Assembly (NCBI RefSeq): GCF_023159225.1 | Contig: NC_063188.1 | Span: 34,155,979 to 34,219,978 of the forward strand | Source: Perognathus longimembris pacificus | Lineage: Eukaryota; Chordata; Mammalia; Rodentia; Heteromyidae | DNA length: 64,000 bases | Direction: 5' to 3' | The notes under the pieces: generated by a model | What the model saw: the letters and a program-made list of their open reading frames with translations, nothing else | Databases searched by the model: none | What the model was told of the DNA's origin: nothing | Part shown: piece after piece, positions 12,171 through 24,295 of the stretch | Layout of the letters: each line of letters begins with the position of its first letter | Position numbering within the stretch: position 1 is the first letter of the stretch | Program-made: the position numbers and the translations under genes

Positions 12171-12175
12171 CCTTT

Positions 12176-12384
12176 TTTTTGTTTGTATTTTGGCCAGTCC
12201 TGGGCCTTGGACTCAGGGCCTGAGCACTGTCCCTGGCTTCTTCCCGCTCAAGGCTAGCACTCTGCCACTTGAGCCACAGCGCCGCTTCTGGCCGTTTTCT
12301 GTATATGTGGTGCTGGGGAATCGAACCTAGGGCCTCGTGTATCCGAGGCAGGCACTCTTGCCACTAGGCTATATCCCCAGCCCC
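12176..12384 (-). mobile_element. IDL-Geo SINE, youngest subfamily
   Basis: Nearly identical to the copies at 11405, 25325, 34856 and 47367, with the same diagnostic bases. Confidence 0.92.
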
Positions 12385-12603
12385 AGTGCAATTCTTTACT
12401 TGGCTCCAGCACATGCTTGCTGATGGTATCTTAGGTCCATTCACTGACTCAAGCACCCTGTGTTACTACAGAAATCCTTTGTGGCACAGGCACATTCCCA
12501 GTGGGGATGTGCCAGGTAAGGTACTTGCTATGGAGCTGGCTATTGTTATATTAGGAACTGTGGACATGGGGAGAGTGTGAGGGCAGTAGACTTCCTCCCT
12601 TTA

Positions 12604-13200
<597 letters not shown>

Positions 13201-13225
13201 TAATTGAAACAAAAAGGGATGAGAG

Positions 13226-13412
13226 GAGTTGGTAGTGTGGCTCAGTGGTGGAGTGCTTGCTTAGCATGCATGAAGCCCTGGTACCACATACACAGAAAAA
13301 GCTGGATGTGGCGCTGTGGCTCAAGTGGCAGAGTGCTAAGCTTGAGCAAAAGAAGCCAGGGACAGTACCCAGGCCTTGAGTTCAAGTCCCAGGATTGGAA
13401 TAAAAAGAGATA
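13226..13412 (+). mobile_element. IDL-Geo SINE
   Basis: Dimer with an older-looking ID half (GTGGCTCAGTGGTGGAGTGC) lacking part of the B box. Confidence 0.8.
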
Positions 13413-13641
13413 AGAGCTGGGCAAGGGTGGGCTTGTACCTGTAATCCTAGCTACTTAAGAGGGTGAGATCTGAGCATTGAGGTTCAAAGCCAGCCTGGGA
13501 AGGAAAGTCCGTGAGACTCTTATCTTCAATTAACCACCAGAAAACCAGAAGTGGTGCTCTGGTTCAAGTGGTAGAGCACTAACTTTATGTGGAAAAGACA
13601 AGAGTGAGAGGTCCTGAATTCAGGCCCCAGGACCAGAAAAC
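13413..13641 (+). mobile_element. 7SL-Geo chimeric SINE
   Basis: Begins directly at the end of the previous SINE; full chimera with a GGAAAAGACAAGAG variant in Geo. Confidence 0.82.
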
Positions 13642-14464
13642 AAAGGATAGTATGGAGTCATGGGGCACCTGCTGTGAAAGATAATGTTCCTAAATTCAAA
13701 ACCCAATACCACCATCAACAATATATATGTACTTTCAGAACTAAACATTTAGGCACACAGCCTGACAACTTCTTCTGATTTGGGATTCTCTTTGTAGTAG
13801 ACTCTTACTCAGGTATCACATTAAATCAGCCTTTATTCACACATTTAATGAACCAGCCATTTTTACTGAAAAAGACTAAAATTATATAACATCATGTGCC
13901 TGTTGTGTGGCTGTATTTGCATTTGTCAGAGCTCAGCAGATGTGTGGGCCAGCTGGGAGAATGTGGGGTAAAGCTGAAAGTCTCGGCTCAGCCTAGACTA
14001 GCTCTCGCTGTTCACCATATGCCCCTACAACATCAGAATGTCTAAAATAGCTGAGCCTACAGGCATTCACTACCACACCTGGCTTAGATATCCTCCTTTA
14101 GCAGCCCTGTGACCAGTGCAGAAGGACTGATGCAGAGAGAGTTGAGTGTGGACAGTTGCTACTATCATTGCTGTGTCGAAGAAAGTGTCACCTGGTGACT
14201 GGGGCATTCAAAAATATCAAAGCCACCCTTGCTGAACCTGGGCACATCATCTTCCACCCAGACCCACTCTTCTTAAGGTATGTGGGAATGGCTGATGAGG
14301 GGCACTGATTTGAGCCTCTCAACCACTGGGTCCTCTGCTGGGTCCAAAAGCTGCCTCACCTGGGGATATATGGCTCATTTGTGGGTATGTTTTACCATAG
14401 AAATTGTGATTTTTTTTTTATGATATGGAGGAAGCTGGGATACACTAACCTAGGGACCTCCAGT

Positions 14465-14830
14465 AGCCTCCTAATTGGCTTTTCTGTTCCAGTCTCTTCT
14501 CAATTTAATCTACTTCCTCTCCAACAGGGGTCTTTCTAAAGCCTATCTCTTTTCCCCCCGAGAACCTCTATAACGCATCACCTATAGGCTAAAATCGAAC
14601 TGCTATTCACTGCCTACAAAGTCCTTCAGGACCTGGACCAGGCCTACATCTCCAACCACATGTCCCTTAACACTGCTTATATCCTCCTTCCTTCATCTCT
14701 CACCTGGGGCTTAGGCAATGCCCCATCATTCACAGTTGTCCATGCTTTCTCATGTTGCCATACCTTAGTTTGTGCTTTTCCCTTCCACAAAGTGCTCCTG
14801 CATCCTGCCTTGTTAACCTGGTCAAGTGCT
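14465..14830 (+). mobile_element. L2 LINE 3' remnant
   Basis: Fits the old L2 3' end: AAAGTCCTTCAGGACCTGGA followed by CCAGGCCTACATCTCCAACC and CTTTTCCCTTCCACAAAG. Confidence 0.7.
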
Positions 14831-16440
14831 ACAAACTAGCTGGATGCCTTCTGGGAAACACGACCAACTGAAATCTATGGCCATTCATTCTAGAGCAGTC
14901 AACCTGATTCCTGCTCCAGAGTGTGTAAGCTTTACACTCTTACAGTACGAACATGACTTAACATGCATAATCACACCAACAAATATGACTCCAAGGTGGG
15001 AGAAGGACTACAAAGGAAAATTACAGAGAGTTATCGGAACATAGAATATCCTGGAGCTGTGAGTGGGTGGGCGTGGACATGTGCTGGTGTGTGACATTTG
15101 GTTTCAGAAGCTGAAAGAAGCTTCTTTTGAGGGAAAAGGCATTGGCTGACAAATAGAATGAAAAACCATTTGACTACAGTACAGGCTGAGTGGTAGTTTG
15201 ATAGACACATGGATGGGCTGACTGGCTCCAGGGCAGACTGATTCACTCAGGCCTAGCTGACAGGTTAGCTGCAGAGCAGGCAGAATGTCAGTCTTACATT
15301 CTGATTGCTTAGCTACCTGGCTGGTTGGTTGACTAATGGACAGAATTACTGACTGGAAGCTGAGTGACTAATTGACTGACTGACTTAACTGTGTGACTTC
15401 AGTTTCTTCTTATCCCCAATATAGCCTGATGTCAGCAATAAAACAGCATGAGAGTAAAATCTTATGCACAGAGATGGCCAAGCCTATTGGCAGCTGGCTC
15501 AGCCCAGCCCAATGCAGCTCAGCCCATTAGTAGTCTCTCCTCAGCATTCCCAGACAGCCAACTGGGCCCCAGCACAGGCCAAATGTAGTCTGTCAAGGGA
15601 ACACAGATGCACTTTTTGCCAACAGGGGAAAAATCAAATCAAAGGCAGGCAGGCAAACAGAGGTTAGATAGGTTTCTGCAAAACCCTCAAAAAACAACAT
15701 TTTACTTTCAATAGGATTTTAATGCTCATGATGCCTAATGTCATACTTGTCTCTACTGAAAGCACTAGAGCAATGCAGCTCAACCATGAGAATGGGAGAC
15801 ACGGGGGGGGGGGAAGTGGGTCACACAAGAGATCCCTTGGGACTTTCCTTCAATCATTTTTCCCCCTTCCATGTTTCTATGGTAATGGGGTATGGTAATG
15901 TCCCAGTGGTGTCTCAGTCCCACACTGCTATCTCCTGGAGAAAAATATCTGAACAGTACTACTTCATGGTTGCTCCACTATGAGCAAGTAAACCAAGCAA
16001 AAACTCCTAACAGACTATGTCCAGGCTGACTTCAAGTGGAAAATGAGATCAGGGGGATGGAGTGTGAAGCATGAGACAGTCAGGAGAAGGGACAGTGGAG
16101 ATTAATTTGATATGCTCCAATCACATCTCCTTGCCTTGGTATAGCTTCAGTTCTTTCTAGCATCTCTGACAACAGGAAAAGAATGGGACTCCAGGGCCTG
16201 GAGAAGCAAGGGCACAAAGTGATCCTCAAGTCCAAGGCAGCCAGTACATTCCAGTTCTTGCCTCCATAGCTCTGGGAAAGGTTAACTGGGCATAGCCTGC
16301 TAATTTGGGGGTAGGACAGACTATGACTGTGGTTCTTAGGCCAGATGCATATTAGAATTAGAGTTACCTGGGAAGCCATAAAGACCTAAATGTCCCCACA
16401 TGGCACCTCAGATATTTTGATGTGAGTGAGCTGAGACAAA
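14831..16440. other. Unique intronic sequence
   Basis: No gene is seen. The part 15190-15400 is rich in GACT/CTGA tetramers, suggesting a worn tetranucleotide repeat. Around 16330-16420 there is a weak resemblance to MER5A. Confidence 0.5.
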
Positions 16441-16456
16441 GAATTGGGGTATCTAC

Positions 16457-16592
16457 GGAAGTGGCACTGTGGCTTAAGTGGTAGAGTGCTAGCCTTGAGC
16501 TGAAGAACTCAGGGACTCAGCGCCCAGACCCTGAGTTCAAGCCCCACAACCAGCATAAACAATAATAATAAATAATAAATAATAATAAAAAG
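16457..16592 (+). mobile_element. Solo Geo monomer with (AAT)n tail
   Basis: Geo alone (GTGGCACTGTGGCTTAAGTG to CAAGCCCCACAACCAGC), followed by an AATAATAAAT tail. Either a 5'-truncated SINE or a monomer insertion. Confidence 0.7.
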
Positions 16593-17026
16593 AATTGGGG
16601 AATCCAATGATTTTGAAATCCCCCTATATAATTCTTACATGCACTCAAGTAGGGAACTGTTTCAAGTGAATAATCTTTGGTTTTACCAGACCCTTTCAGA
16701 ATATTATCGGACCAGAGGGGTATATCTAGGAGGAAATGGGTGAAGTTTGGGTTTTATATCTCCTGTAAAGTAAATTGAAAAGCTGAAAGTGAGCATCCTG
16801 TGTACAGAGGTACATGTGCTAAGTGTCTCAGAGCCAGTTCTTTCAAATTCTGATCCTAGCATTTACCAATTGTTTGGGTGCTCTGACATGCATTATGGCT
16901 GCTTTTAAGCTCTCTGAGTATGATGTCATCATTCATTCATCATTCATCTTGTATGTTAATTGAACTGAACAGGAGGATAAAAAGTGTTGTGTCCATTTCA
17001 GAAGGTACACATTTGTCCTCAGTGGT

Positions 17027-17030
<4 letters not shown>

Positions 17031-17078
<48 letters not shown>
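17031..17078. repeat. (CT)n microsatellite on an IDL-Geo tail
   Basis: About 24 units ending exactly where the minus-strand Geo 3' end begins, so in SINE sense it is a (GA)n tail. Confidence 0.93.
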
Positions 17079-17080
<2 letters not shown>

Positions 17081-17262
17081 CCAGTCCTGAAGCTTGAACT
17101 CAGGGCCTGAGCACTGTCCCTGGCTTCTTTTTGTTCAAGGCTAGCACTCTGCCACTTGAGCCACAGCGCCACTTTTGGCCTTTTGTGGTGCTGAGGAATC
17201 GAACCCAGGGCTTCCTGTATGTGAGGCAAGCACTCTTGCCACTAGGCCATATTCCCAGCCCC
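17079..17262 (-). mobile_element. IDL-Geo SINE
   Basis: Dimer with a small deletion between the monomers (GGCCTTTTGTGGTGCTG instead of the usual longer spacer). Confidence 0.87.
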
Positions 17263-17993
17263 TCTGTGGATATCTCTTAGGACACATACATTTGACTTTA
17301 TGTAACAAAAGCTGGTAGTAGACAGCATGTTTATCAATCAAATCATCTTTGATGTAGTATATAAGTACTTAGTAGTTGCAGGAATCTCACAGTGGATTAA
17401 TTTTTTGTTGCTAGTATATCAAATGACCTCAAGCTTTGTGGTTTAAATAACACATCTATTTTCTGCCATGCCTGGAGGGGAAAGTCTGACATAAGTCTCA
17501 CTGGGCTAAAAATGAAGTGTTGTCCCATCTGTGTCCACCTAAGAAGGTTGTAGGATAGAATTTGTTTCCTTGCCTTTTTGTGGTTTCTGAAGGCTGCCTA
17601 CACTGTTTGGCTCATTGTCCCTCCCTTTATCAAGGGCACTAACGCTGGGCTGAGTCCTCTCATTGCATCTGTCTGGCCTCTTCAGTTTCTTCATTCATGT
17701 GCATCTGAGGAAATACATGGGTCCCACCTGCATGATCCAGACTAATTTCCCTACTTTAAGGTCAGCTGATTGTCAATTATGATGAAATGATCATTTCATC
17801 CACAATCTTAATTCTTCCCTACCATATAATATAGCACATTCACAGTTCTGAGCAATTGCATTCGGACGTGGACATCTTTGGGAAGCTACACTATTCTGCC
17901 TCTAGTCCAGATGACATTTTATTACAAAGTAGAATAATTATGACATAAAGTAGAAAATTCATCTGTGTTGTTTTCTCTTCTCTTTTCTTTGAG

Positions 17994-18211
17994 TCATTCT
18001 TTTATGGTGCTGGGGATCCAACCTAGAGCATTGCATGCTAGTGCTCTACCACTGAGCTACATCCCTGGGCTTTGAGTTGTTGAGGCAGGATCTTTCTATG
18101 GAACCCAGCTTGCCTGGAACTTGCTATGTGGCTGAGGTTGAACTCAAATTCACAATCCCCAAGCTTTAGCCATCAAAATGCTGGAATTACAGGTGTGTGA
18201 CACCACATTCT
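17994..18211 (-). mobile_element. ID plus B1 pair
   Basis: ID monomer 17994-18069 (GGTGCTGGGGATCCAACCTA) followed by a B1 monomer 18070-18211, both on the minus strand. Confidence 0.65.
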
Positions 18212-18544
18212 GTTGTCTCTTATGGTTTCCTCATATGCACTTAATCAGTTTAAAGTATGGCATACCTGACCATCTACCATTTCATAGTGGTACCTCTGGA
18301 GACTCATTTCAACTACCTAACCAATAATTGTTTCTGGATACCAAAATGCAACCTTCTAGACCCTTCCATTCATTAATACCATCTCCATTTACCCCACAAT
18401 ATAGTCTCACTTTGACATTATGCATCTCATCATGCAGTCTAGTGAATGTGGAAAGCACAGTTCTGACTGTTCTTGGGTTATGTGCTGCAGGCAACAGGGT
18501 TAGTCAAAACAAGGCAGGTGCACTGTGTTGTGCAAGACAGGTGT

Positions 18545-19080
18545 GAGGTGAGGGTGCACATATGCTCTTTCTCCTCCCACCCTGTTGCTAGCCTCCAGAT
18601 CAAGCTCTTAGCTCTTGGCACCAAAATCCCCTCCTTATCTCCCTAGCTTCACACAAACCTTGCTTCCATGCATCTTGCATTCTGGTCCAAGGCAGCTTTT
18701 ATTCTCTTACCCCTCTGCTCAAAGACCTGTAATGGATTCCCATTATTTGATCACATTGAATCTAAATTCTTTGGACTGGGCTGGGAAGCTCTGAACCAAC
18801 TTGTTCTGCCAACTCCCTAATCTGCTCTCTTCTCTCATTTTCCTTTCCAGCCAAGCAACTATGCCTATCAACCTGCACATGTGGCTTGCTCATTTCCATG
18901 CTTGCTCCTTGCCTTTGAACACATCCCATTTGTCCCAACTAATTCATGCCTATCACTGCAAGATCCAGCTAAAACATCCACTTGTAGCCAGCCAGTATGG
19001 GTAAATTCTGTCCTATTCTTTGTTCCATAGCACACTAATCTATTACATTTATTTCATATTACCTTTTTCTGTTTTGCTTC
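18545..19080 (+). mobile_element. L2 LINE 3' remnant
   Basis: Long but worn L2 3' segment (TGGATTCCCATTATTTGAT, CTTTGAACACATCCCATTTG, TCCAGCTAAAACATCCAC). Confidence 0.6.
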
Positions 19081-19094
19081 CAAAAAAAGTAACA

Positions 19095-19510
19095 GGACTT
19101 ATTTGTTGAGTACTTATTATTTGCCAAGTAGTTTACAGTTTCTCATTTAATAGAAATATAGGTGCTCCATTTTTCGATTAATAAGATTCAAAAAGGGGGT
19201 CTGGGAATATGGCCTAGTGGCAAGAGTGCTTGCCTCATATACATGAGGCCCCGGGTTCGATTCCCCAGCACCACATATACAGAAAATGGCCAGAAGTGGC
19301 CCTGTGACTCAAGTGGCAGAGTGCTAGCCTTGAGCAAAAAGAAGCCAGGGACAGTGCTCAGGCCCTGAGTCCAAGCCCCAGGACTGGCCAAAAAAAAAAA
19401 AAAAAAAAAAGATTCAAAAAGGTTTGAGTACTTTATTGGGGCCACATAGATAGGAAGCAATATGGCTGGGATTTGAACCTCAGTTGTCTGACTCCAGAAC
19501 TCTGAAATAT
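19095..19510 (+). mobile_element. MIR SINE split by an IDL-Geo insertion
   Basis: The 5' part (TACTTATTATTTGCCAAGTA, CATTTAATAG) and 3' part (ATATGGCTGGGATTTGAACCTCAG) lie on the two sides of the SINE at 19196-19411. Confidence 0.7.
19196..19411 (+). mobile_element. IDL-Geo SINE inside a MIR
   Basis: Full dimer with a long A tail. The direct repeat AAGATTCAAAAAGG flanks it on both sides. Confidence 0.9.
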
Positions 19511-19704
19511 GCTTTGTGAGTCTTGTCTCTCCAGTAAGAGTGTAGTTTCTCTGGATCATTCATGCACATAACTGTAACTGCTAGATCACTTCTAGAAAGC
19601 ACCATACTGCTCCTCACTCAGGCAAATACCCTTGGATCCCTGCTCAGCCTATTTCCTCTCAGACTTCTGGTAATACAGGTCTCAGTCATGAACTCTGAAA
19701 CTAG

Positions 19705-19850
19705 TTGTAGCGGGGTGTGGTGGCAGACACCTGTAATTCTGGCAGTTTTGTAATCCAAGCGTTTGGGAGGCTGAAGAAGCAAGAGAATCATGAATTCAAG
19801 AAAGCCAGCCAGGACTGCCTAGTAAAACCCTGTCTCAGACAAAAAAAAGA
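19705..19850 (+). mobile_element. B1 SINE
   Basis: GGGGTGTGGTGGCAGACACC to CCCTGTCTCAGAC with an A-rich tail. An insertion of about 12 bp is present in the first third. Confidence 0.7.
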
Positions 19851-19855
19851 AGAAA

Positions 19856-20072
19856 GGCCACGTGAAGGTGGCTCATGCCAGTAATTCTAGCTACTTAGGA
19901 GGAGGTGATCTGAGGACCAGTTTGAAAACTAGCCCAGGCACAAAAGTCTGAGAGACTCCATCTTGAATTCAGCAAAAAGCTGGACTAGAGGCATGGCTCA
20001 AGTGTTGAGGTGCTAGCTATGAATAAAAAGGTGGGAGTGTAAGACCCTGAGTTCAAGCCCTGGTACTGGTAT
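19856..20072 (+). mobile_element. 7SL-Geo chimeric SINE
   Basis: Complete but diverged chimera passing into a CA array at its 3' end. Confidence 0.78.
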
Positions 20073-20099
20073 GCACACACACACACACACACGCACACG
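20073..20099. repeat. (CA)n microsatellite on a Geo 3' end
   Basis: About 13 units, beginning just after CCCTGGTACTGGTATG. Confidence 0.9.
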
Positions 20100-20394
20100 T
20101 GTGCATGCATGGACACATACACACACATGCCCACTAAACAACTCCCCTAAACTGGGTGCACTCCAGAATCACCTGGAAAACTGGAAAAAATCTGGATGCC
20201 AGGCAGTACTTGCAACCAACAAAAGCATGGTTTCTGGCAGTAAGACCCAGAAATCCCTACTTTGTAGTCAATGTGAAAAGTCACAGTGACAATGTGAAAA
20301 GAACACAGGAGGCCATTTAGTTGGAAAGCTGAGTTGGAAAGCTGTTTCTCCTTTTAAAACCCTTTTATTTGTCAGAAAGTCACACCTCCCCTGA

Positions 20395-20640
20395 ATGCCA
20401 GTCTCTGCTCCCCCTTTCTTACTGGTTAATTTGGCTTTTTATCCAACAACATCTGAGGAGGGCAGTAATCACTGGTTGTGGAAGTGGCCACAAGCCAATT
20501 AAACAGCACCAAGAAGGTTCCAAAACCAATTGGAATTCTGGGACTTGCAGGTGGTAAAATTAACATATTAAAGCTTTCTGGGTTTCCCAAATACAAAAAT
20601 AAAGTAAATAATTTGTCTTTTAGAAACAGCAAACACTCCA
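20395..20640. other. Repeat-free segment, candidate conserved non-coding element
   Basis: AT-rich unique sequence with CCAATTAAAC-type and CAATTGG motifs, an E-box CAGGTG and TTAACATATTAAAG. No open frame of note. Regulatory use is only a guess from composition. Confidence 0.3.
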
Positions 20641-21026
20641 CCTCTTAAGCTGTTAACATCACATCCTCTGGTGAAATCCTTTAAGAAAGGAAAGCTGCGC
20701 CTAGTCTAAGTGCCTGCTGTATTACTAGGAGAGTTGTGGAGCGAACCATCACTGCCAGACTTTGCACAGGTTACAATGACTGTTTGCCAGTCTGAAGGAG
20801 CTCATCTGTGAGAGAGGTTCTGAAGTTCTGCAAGTGCCGGACTCAGGAAAAATGGGGTTGAAGCTCTGTATGCTCCCCTCCTCTCCAGGCACCCACCCTG
20901 GTTCTGTCCATATGCTCAGATCCCCCTCTTCCATGATTCAAAACGAGTCTTTCCCAACTGGTTACCTCTCTGCCTTCTTCCATCCCTCATTTGCTTCTAT
21001 TCCTTTCCTACTCTGTCTCTTCTTGT

Positions 21027-21268
21027 TTTCTGTGCTGACACTAGGACTTAAACTCAGGTCCTGGGTGCTCTCCCTTAGCTTTTTTTTTTTTTTAAAGAAA
21101 ATCAAGTATAGTGCTCTACTATTCAAATTACAGCTCCACTTTGGGCTTTTTGGTGGTTCATTCAAGATAAGAGTCTCTCAGATTTTCCAGGCTGGTTCCA
21201 AATACCATCTTTAGATCTCAGCCTCCAGAGTAGCTAGGATTACAAAGATAAGCCATTGTGTCTGGCTT
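21027..21268 (-). mobile_element. 7SL-Geo chimeric SINE
   Basis: Diverged chimera with a T14 insertion in the Geo half. Confidence 0.72.
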
Positions 21269-21274
21269 CTCTCT

Positions 21275-21362
21275 CTTATTTTTGGTGGTAGTACTGGAGA
21301 AGGAACCCAGGAGCTTGCAAATTCTAGGCAAATACTCTACTACTGAACTCAATTTCTAGCCA
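21275..21362 (-). mobile_element. ID SINE
   Basis: Minus-strand ID-like monomer (GTAGTACTGGAGAAGGAACC). Confidence 0.55.
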
Positions 21363-21382
21363 TTTGTCAAATTCTTTTTTGT

Positions 21383-21790
21383 GTGCCAGTCCTGGGGTTT
21401 GAGCTCAGGGCCTGGGCACTGTCCCTGACATTTCTTTAGAGCCACTGGCTCTACTACTTGAGACACAGCTCCACTTCTGTCTTTTTTATAGTTAATTGAA
21501 GATAAGAGTCTCATGAGCCAGGCACTGGCGGCTCATGCCTGTAAATCCTAGCTACTCAGGAGGCTGGGATCTGATGATTGCGGTTTGAAGCCAGCCCAGG
21601 CAAGAAAGTCTGTGAGGCTTTTATCTCCAATTAATCGCAGAAAAATCCAGAAGTGGTACTGAAACTGAAGTGGTAGACTTGCGCTAAAGGAGCTCGGGAT
21701 AGTACCCAGCCCTGAATTTTTGCCTCAGTATTGGAAAAAAAAAAAGAGAATCTCATGAACTTCTGGGTGTGAAGCACTGGTGCCTAGCTC
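21383..21790 (-). mobile_element. 7SL-Geo SINE interrupted by another SINE
   Basis: The Geo half (21383-21514) and the last part of the 7SL half (21746-21790) flank an opposite-strand copy of the same family. Confidence 0.75.
21515..21745 (+). mobile_element. 7SL-Geo SINE nested in 7SL-Geo
   Basis: Full chimera with an A12 tail, inserted at AGAGTCTCATGA (repeated as AGAATCTCATGA on the far side). Confidence 0.8.
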
Positions 21791-21802
21791 TGCCATAGTT
21801 GG

Positions 21803-22004
21803 TTTTTTTTTTTTCCAGTCCTGGATGCTTGAAATCAGAGCCTGGGAACTGTCCCTAAGCTTCTTTTGCTCAGGGCTAGCACTCTACCACTTGAGCCACA
21901 GCACTACTTCCAGCTTTTTCTGTGTATGTGGGTACTGAGAAATCGAACCCAAGGCTTCATGCATGCTAGGGAAGCACTCTACCTCTAAGCCACATTCTCA
22001 GCCC
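21803..22004 (-). mobile_element. IDL-Geo SINE, older copy
   Basis: Carries the CATGCATGCTAGG and CTCTACCTCTAAGCC variants in the ID half. Confidence 0.85.
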
Positions 22005-22017
22005 CAATAATTTTATT

Positions 22018-22146
22018 GTGAGACAGTTTCACTCACTATGTAGCCCTAGCCTAAACCTTAAATTTATGATCCCCTTGCCTCAGTCACCATAGGGCTAGGA
22101 CCACAAGACTGCTAGGATTATAGGCATGTGCCATCATGCTCAGCTT
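22018..22146 (-). mobile_element. B1 SINE
   Basis: TGAGACAGTTTCACTCACTA to GGATTATAGGCATGTGCCA. Confidence 0.7.
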
Positions 22147-22397
22147 TGTGAATATATTTTTCTATAATACCACATGAGAAAAATTGGGAAATAATGGTCT
22201 AGCAGTAGTTGTCAATTCTTCAGTTTTCCTGCCATGTGGAGAATACTAATAGGTTCATCTGACAATCCTAGGTGATTGAAATAGTATGTCCTAGAGGGCT
22301 GAGAAGGGAAGGGAAGATAAAGCTCAATGGGATCCAGGGGTTGAACCACTTCAAAAATCACAGAATCTTACTTCATAGTCTCAAGCTCTCTTTTTCA

Positions 22398-22781
<384 letters not shown>

Positions 22782-23055
22782 TCAGGGCGGAGGCACTGCA
22801 GTAGCATGGTTAAGTGGACAGCAGCAGGGCTCAAAGTGGTAAAGGCGGTTCCCAGGCTTTTGGAGAGCCTTCTCCTATTAAGCCACAGACTTTCTGCTGC
22901 TGGCTTACAGGCATTTGAGGCCCTCACCTAGTTTTCCGTCTGATTAGTAACTTTGTGCCAAAGTTTTAACCTCCCCTCCCCAACAGCCCAAACTCAAAGA
23001 GATAAAGGAACTCTAATACATATCAAAGGTGGATTAGATGCTTAATAGAGTCTTC

Positions 23056-23275
23056 TGCTGGGTATAGGTGGCTCATGCCTGTAATCCTAGCTACTCAAGA
23101 GGCTGAGATCTGAGGATTGTCATTTGAAGCCATCCCAGACAGTAAAGTCTGTAAAACTCTTATTTTTAATTAACCACCACAAAGCCAGAAGTGGAGCTGT
23201 AGCTCAAGTGGTATATAGCCTTGAGCAAAAAAGCTCAGGGATAGTACCCAGACCCTGAATTCAAGTCCCTTAACC

Positions 23276-23276
<1 letters not shown>
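23056..23276 (+). mobile_element. 7SL-Geo chimeric SINE
   Basis: Full chimera ending directly in the CA/GA array. Confidence 0.83.

Positions 23277-23356
<80 letters not shown>
23277..23356. repeat. (CA)n(GA)n compound microsatellite on a Geo 3' end
   Basis: About 28 CA units then about 12 GA units. Confidence 0.95.
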
Positions 23357-23393
23357 TCAGAGTCTTCTCTCCCTAGGGGGTATTTGTCTTTTA

Positions 23394-23529
23394 TTTTATT
23401 TTTTTTAAATATTTACTTATTCCATCAAGTTGATGTACAGAGGGGTTACAGTTTCATAGTAAGGCAGTGAGTACATTTCTTGTTCAACTTGTTACCTTCT
23501 CCCTCATTTTCCTCTGCACCCTTCCCCCC
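23394..23529 (-). mobile_element. Short retroposon with L1-like 3' end (copy 2)
   Basis: 136 bp between perfect 15-bp repeats GGTATTTGTCTTTTA at 23379-23393 and 23530-23544. On the minus strand it starts with a G-run and AATGAGGGAGAAGGTAACAA, passes TGAAACTGTAACCCCTCTGT and ends in an A-rich tail. Confidence 0.8.
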
Positions 23530-23565
23530 GGTATTTGTCTTTTAATAGATATTCCTGAATTTTAT

Positions 23566-24040
23566 TTTATTTTTCTGCTGGCCCTGGGGCTTGAACTCAG
23601 GGCCTGGGCTCTGTTGCTGAGCCTCTCTGTGCTCAAGGCTAGTACTCTACCACTTGAGCCACAGAGCCACTTGTGGCTTTTTCTGAGTAGTTCATTGGAG
23701 ATAAGAATGTCTCAGATTCGGGGGCTGGGGATATGGCCTAGTGGTGAGAGAGCTTGCCTTGTATACATGAGGCCCTGGGTTCGATTCCCCAGCACCACAT
23801 ATACAGAAAATGGCCAGAAGTGGCGCTGTGGCTCAAGTGGCAGAGTGCTAGCCTTGAGCAAAAAGAAGCCAGGGACAGTGCTCAGGCCCTGAGTCCAAGG
23901 CCCAGTCCTGGCCAAAAAAAAAAAAAAAGAATGTCTCAGATTCCTGCCTGGCCTGGCTTTGAGCCTCCATACTCAGATCTCAGCCTCCTGAGTAGCTAAG
24001 ATTACAGATGTATGCCACCAATGCCCAGCTTTTTGAAATT
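23566..24040 (-). mobile_element. 7SL-Geo SINE split by an IDL-Geo insertion
   Basis: The Geo half lies at 23566-23719 and the 7SL half at 23928-24040; together they restore one chimera. Confidence 0.88.
23720..23927 (+). mobile_element. IDL-Geo SINE nested in 7SL-Geo
   Basis: Flanked by the perfect 16-bp repeat AGAATGTCTCAGATTC (23704-23719 and 23928-23943). Confidence 0.94.
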
Positions 24041-24062
24041 TTAACCCAAAAGAAATGGGCAT

Positions 24063-24295
24063 GGGCTGGGAATATGGCCTAGTGGCAAGAGTGCTTGCCT
24101 CGTATACATGAAGCCCTGGGTTTAATTCCTCAGCACCACATATATAAAAAGGCCAGAAATGGCGTTGTGGCTCAAGTGGCAGAGTGCTAGCCTTGAGCAA
24201 AAGGAAGCCAGGGACAGTGCTCAGGCCCTGAGTCCGAGCCCCAGGACTGGCAAAAAAAAAAAAAAAAAAAAGAAAAAGAAAAAAGAAAGAAAAAA
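24063..24295 (+). mobile_element. IDL-Geo SINE with long A-rich tail
   Basis: Full dimer; the A20 tail continues as GAAAAAG units. Confidence 0.88.
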
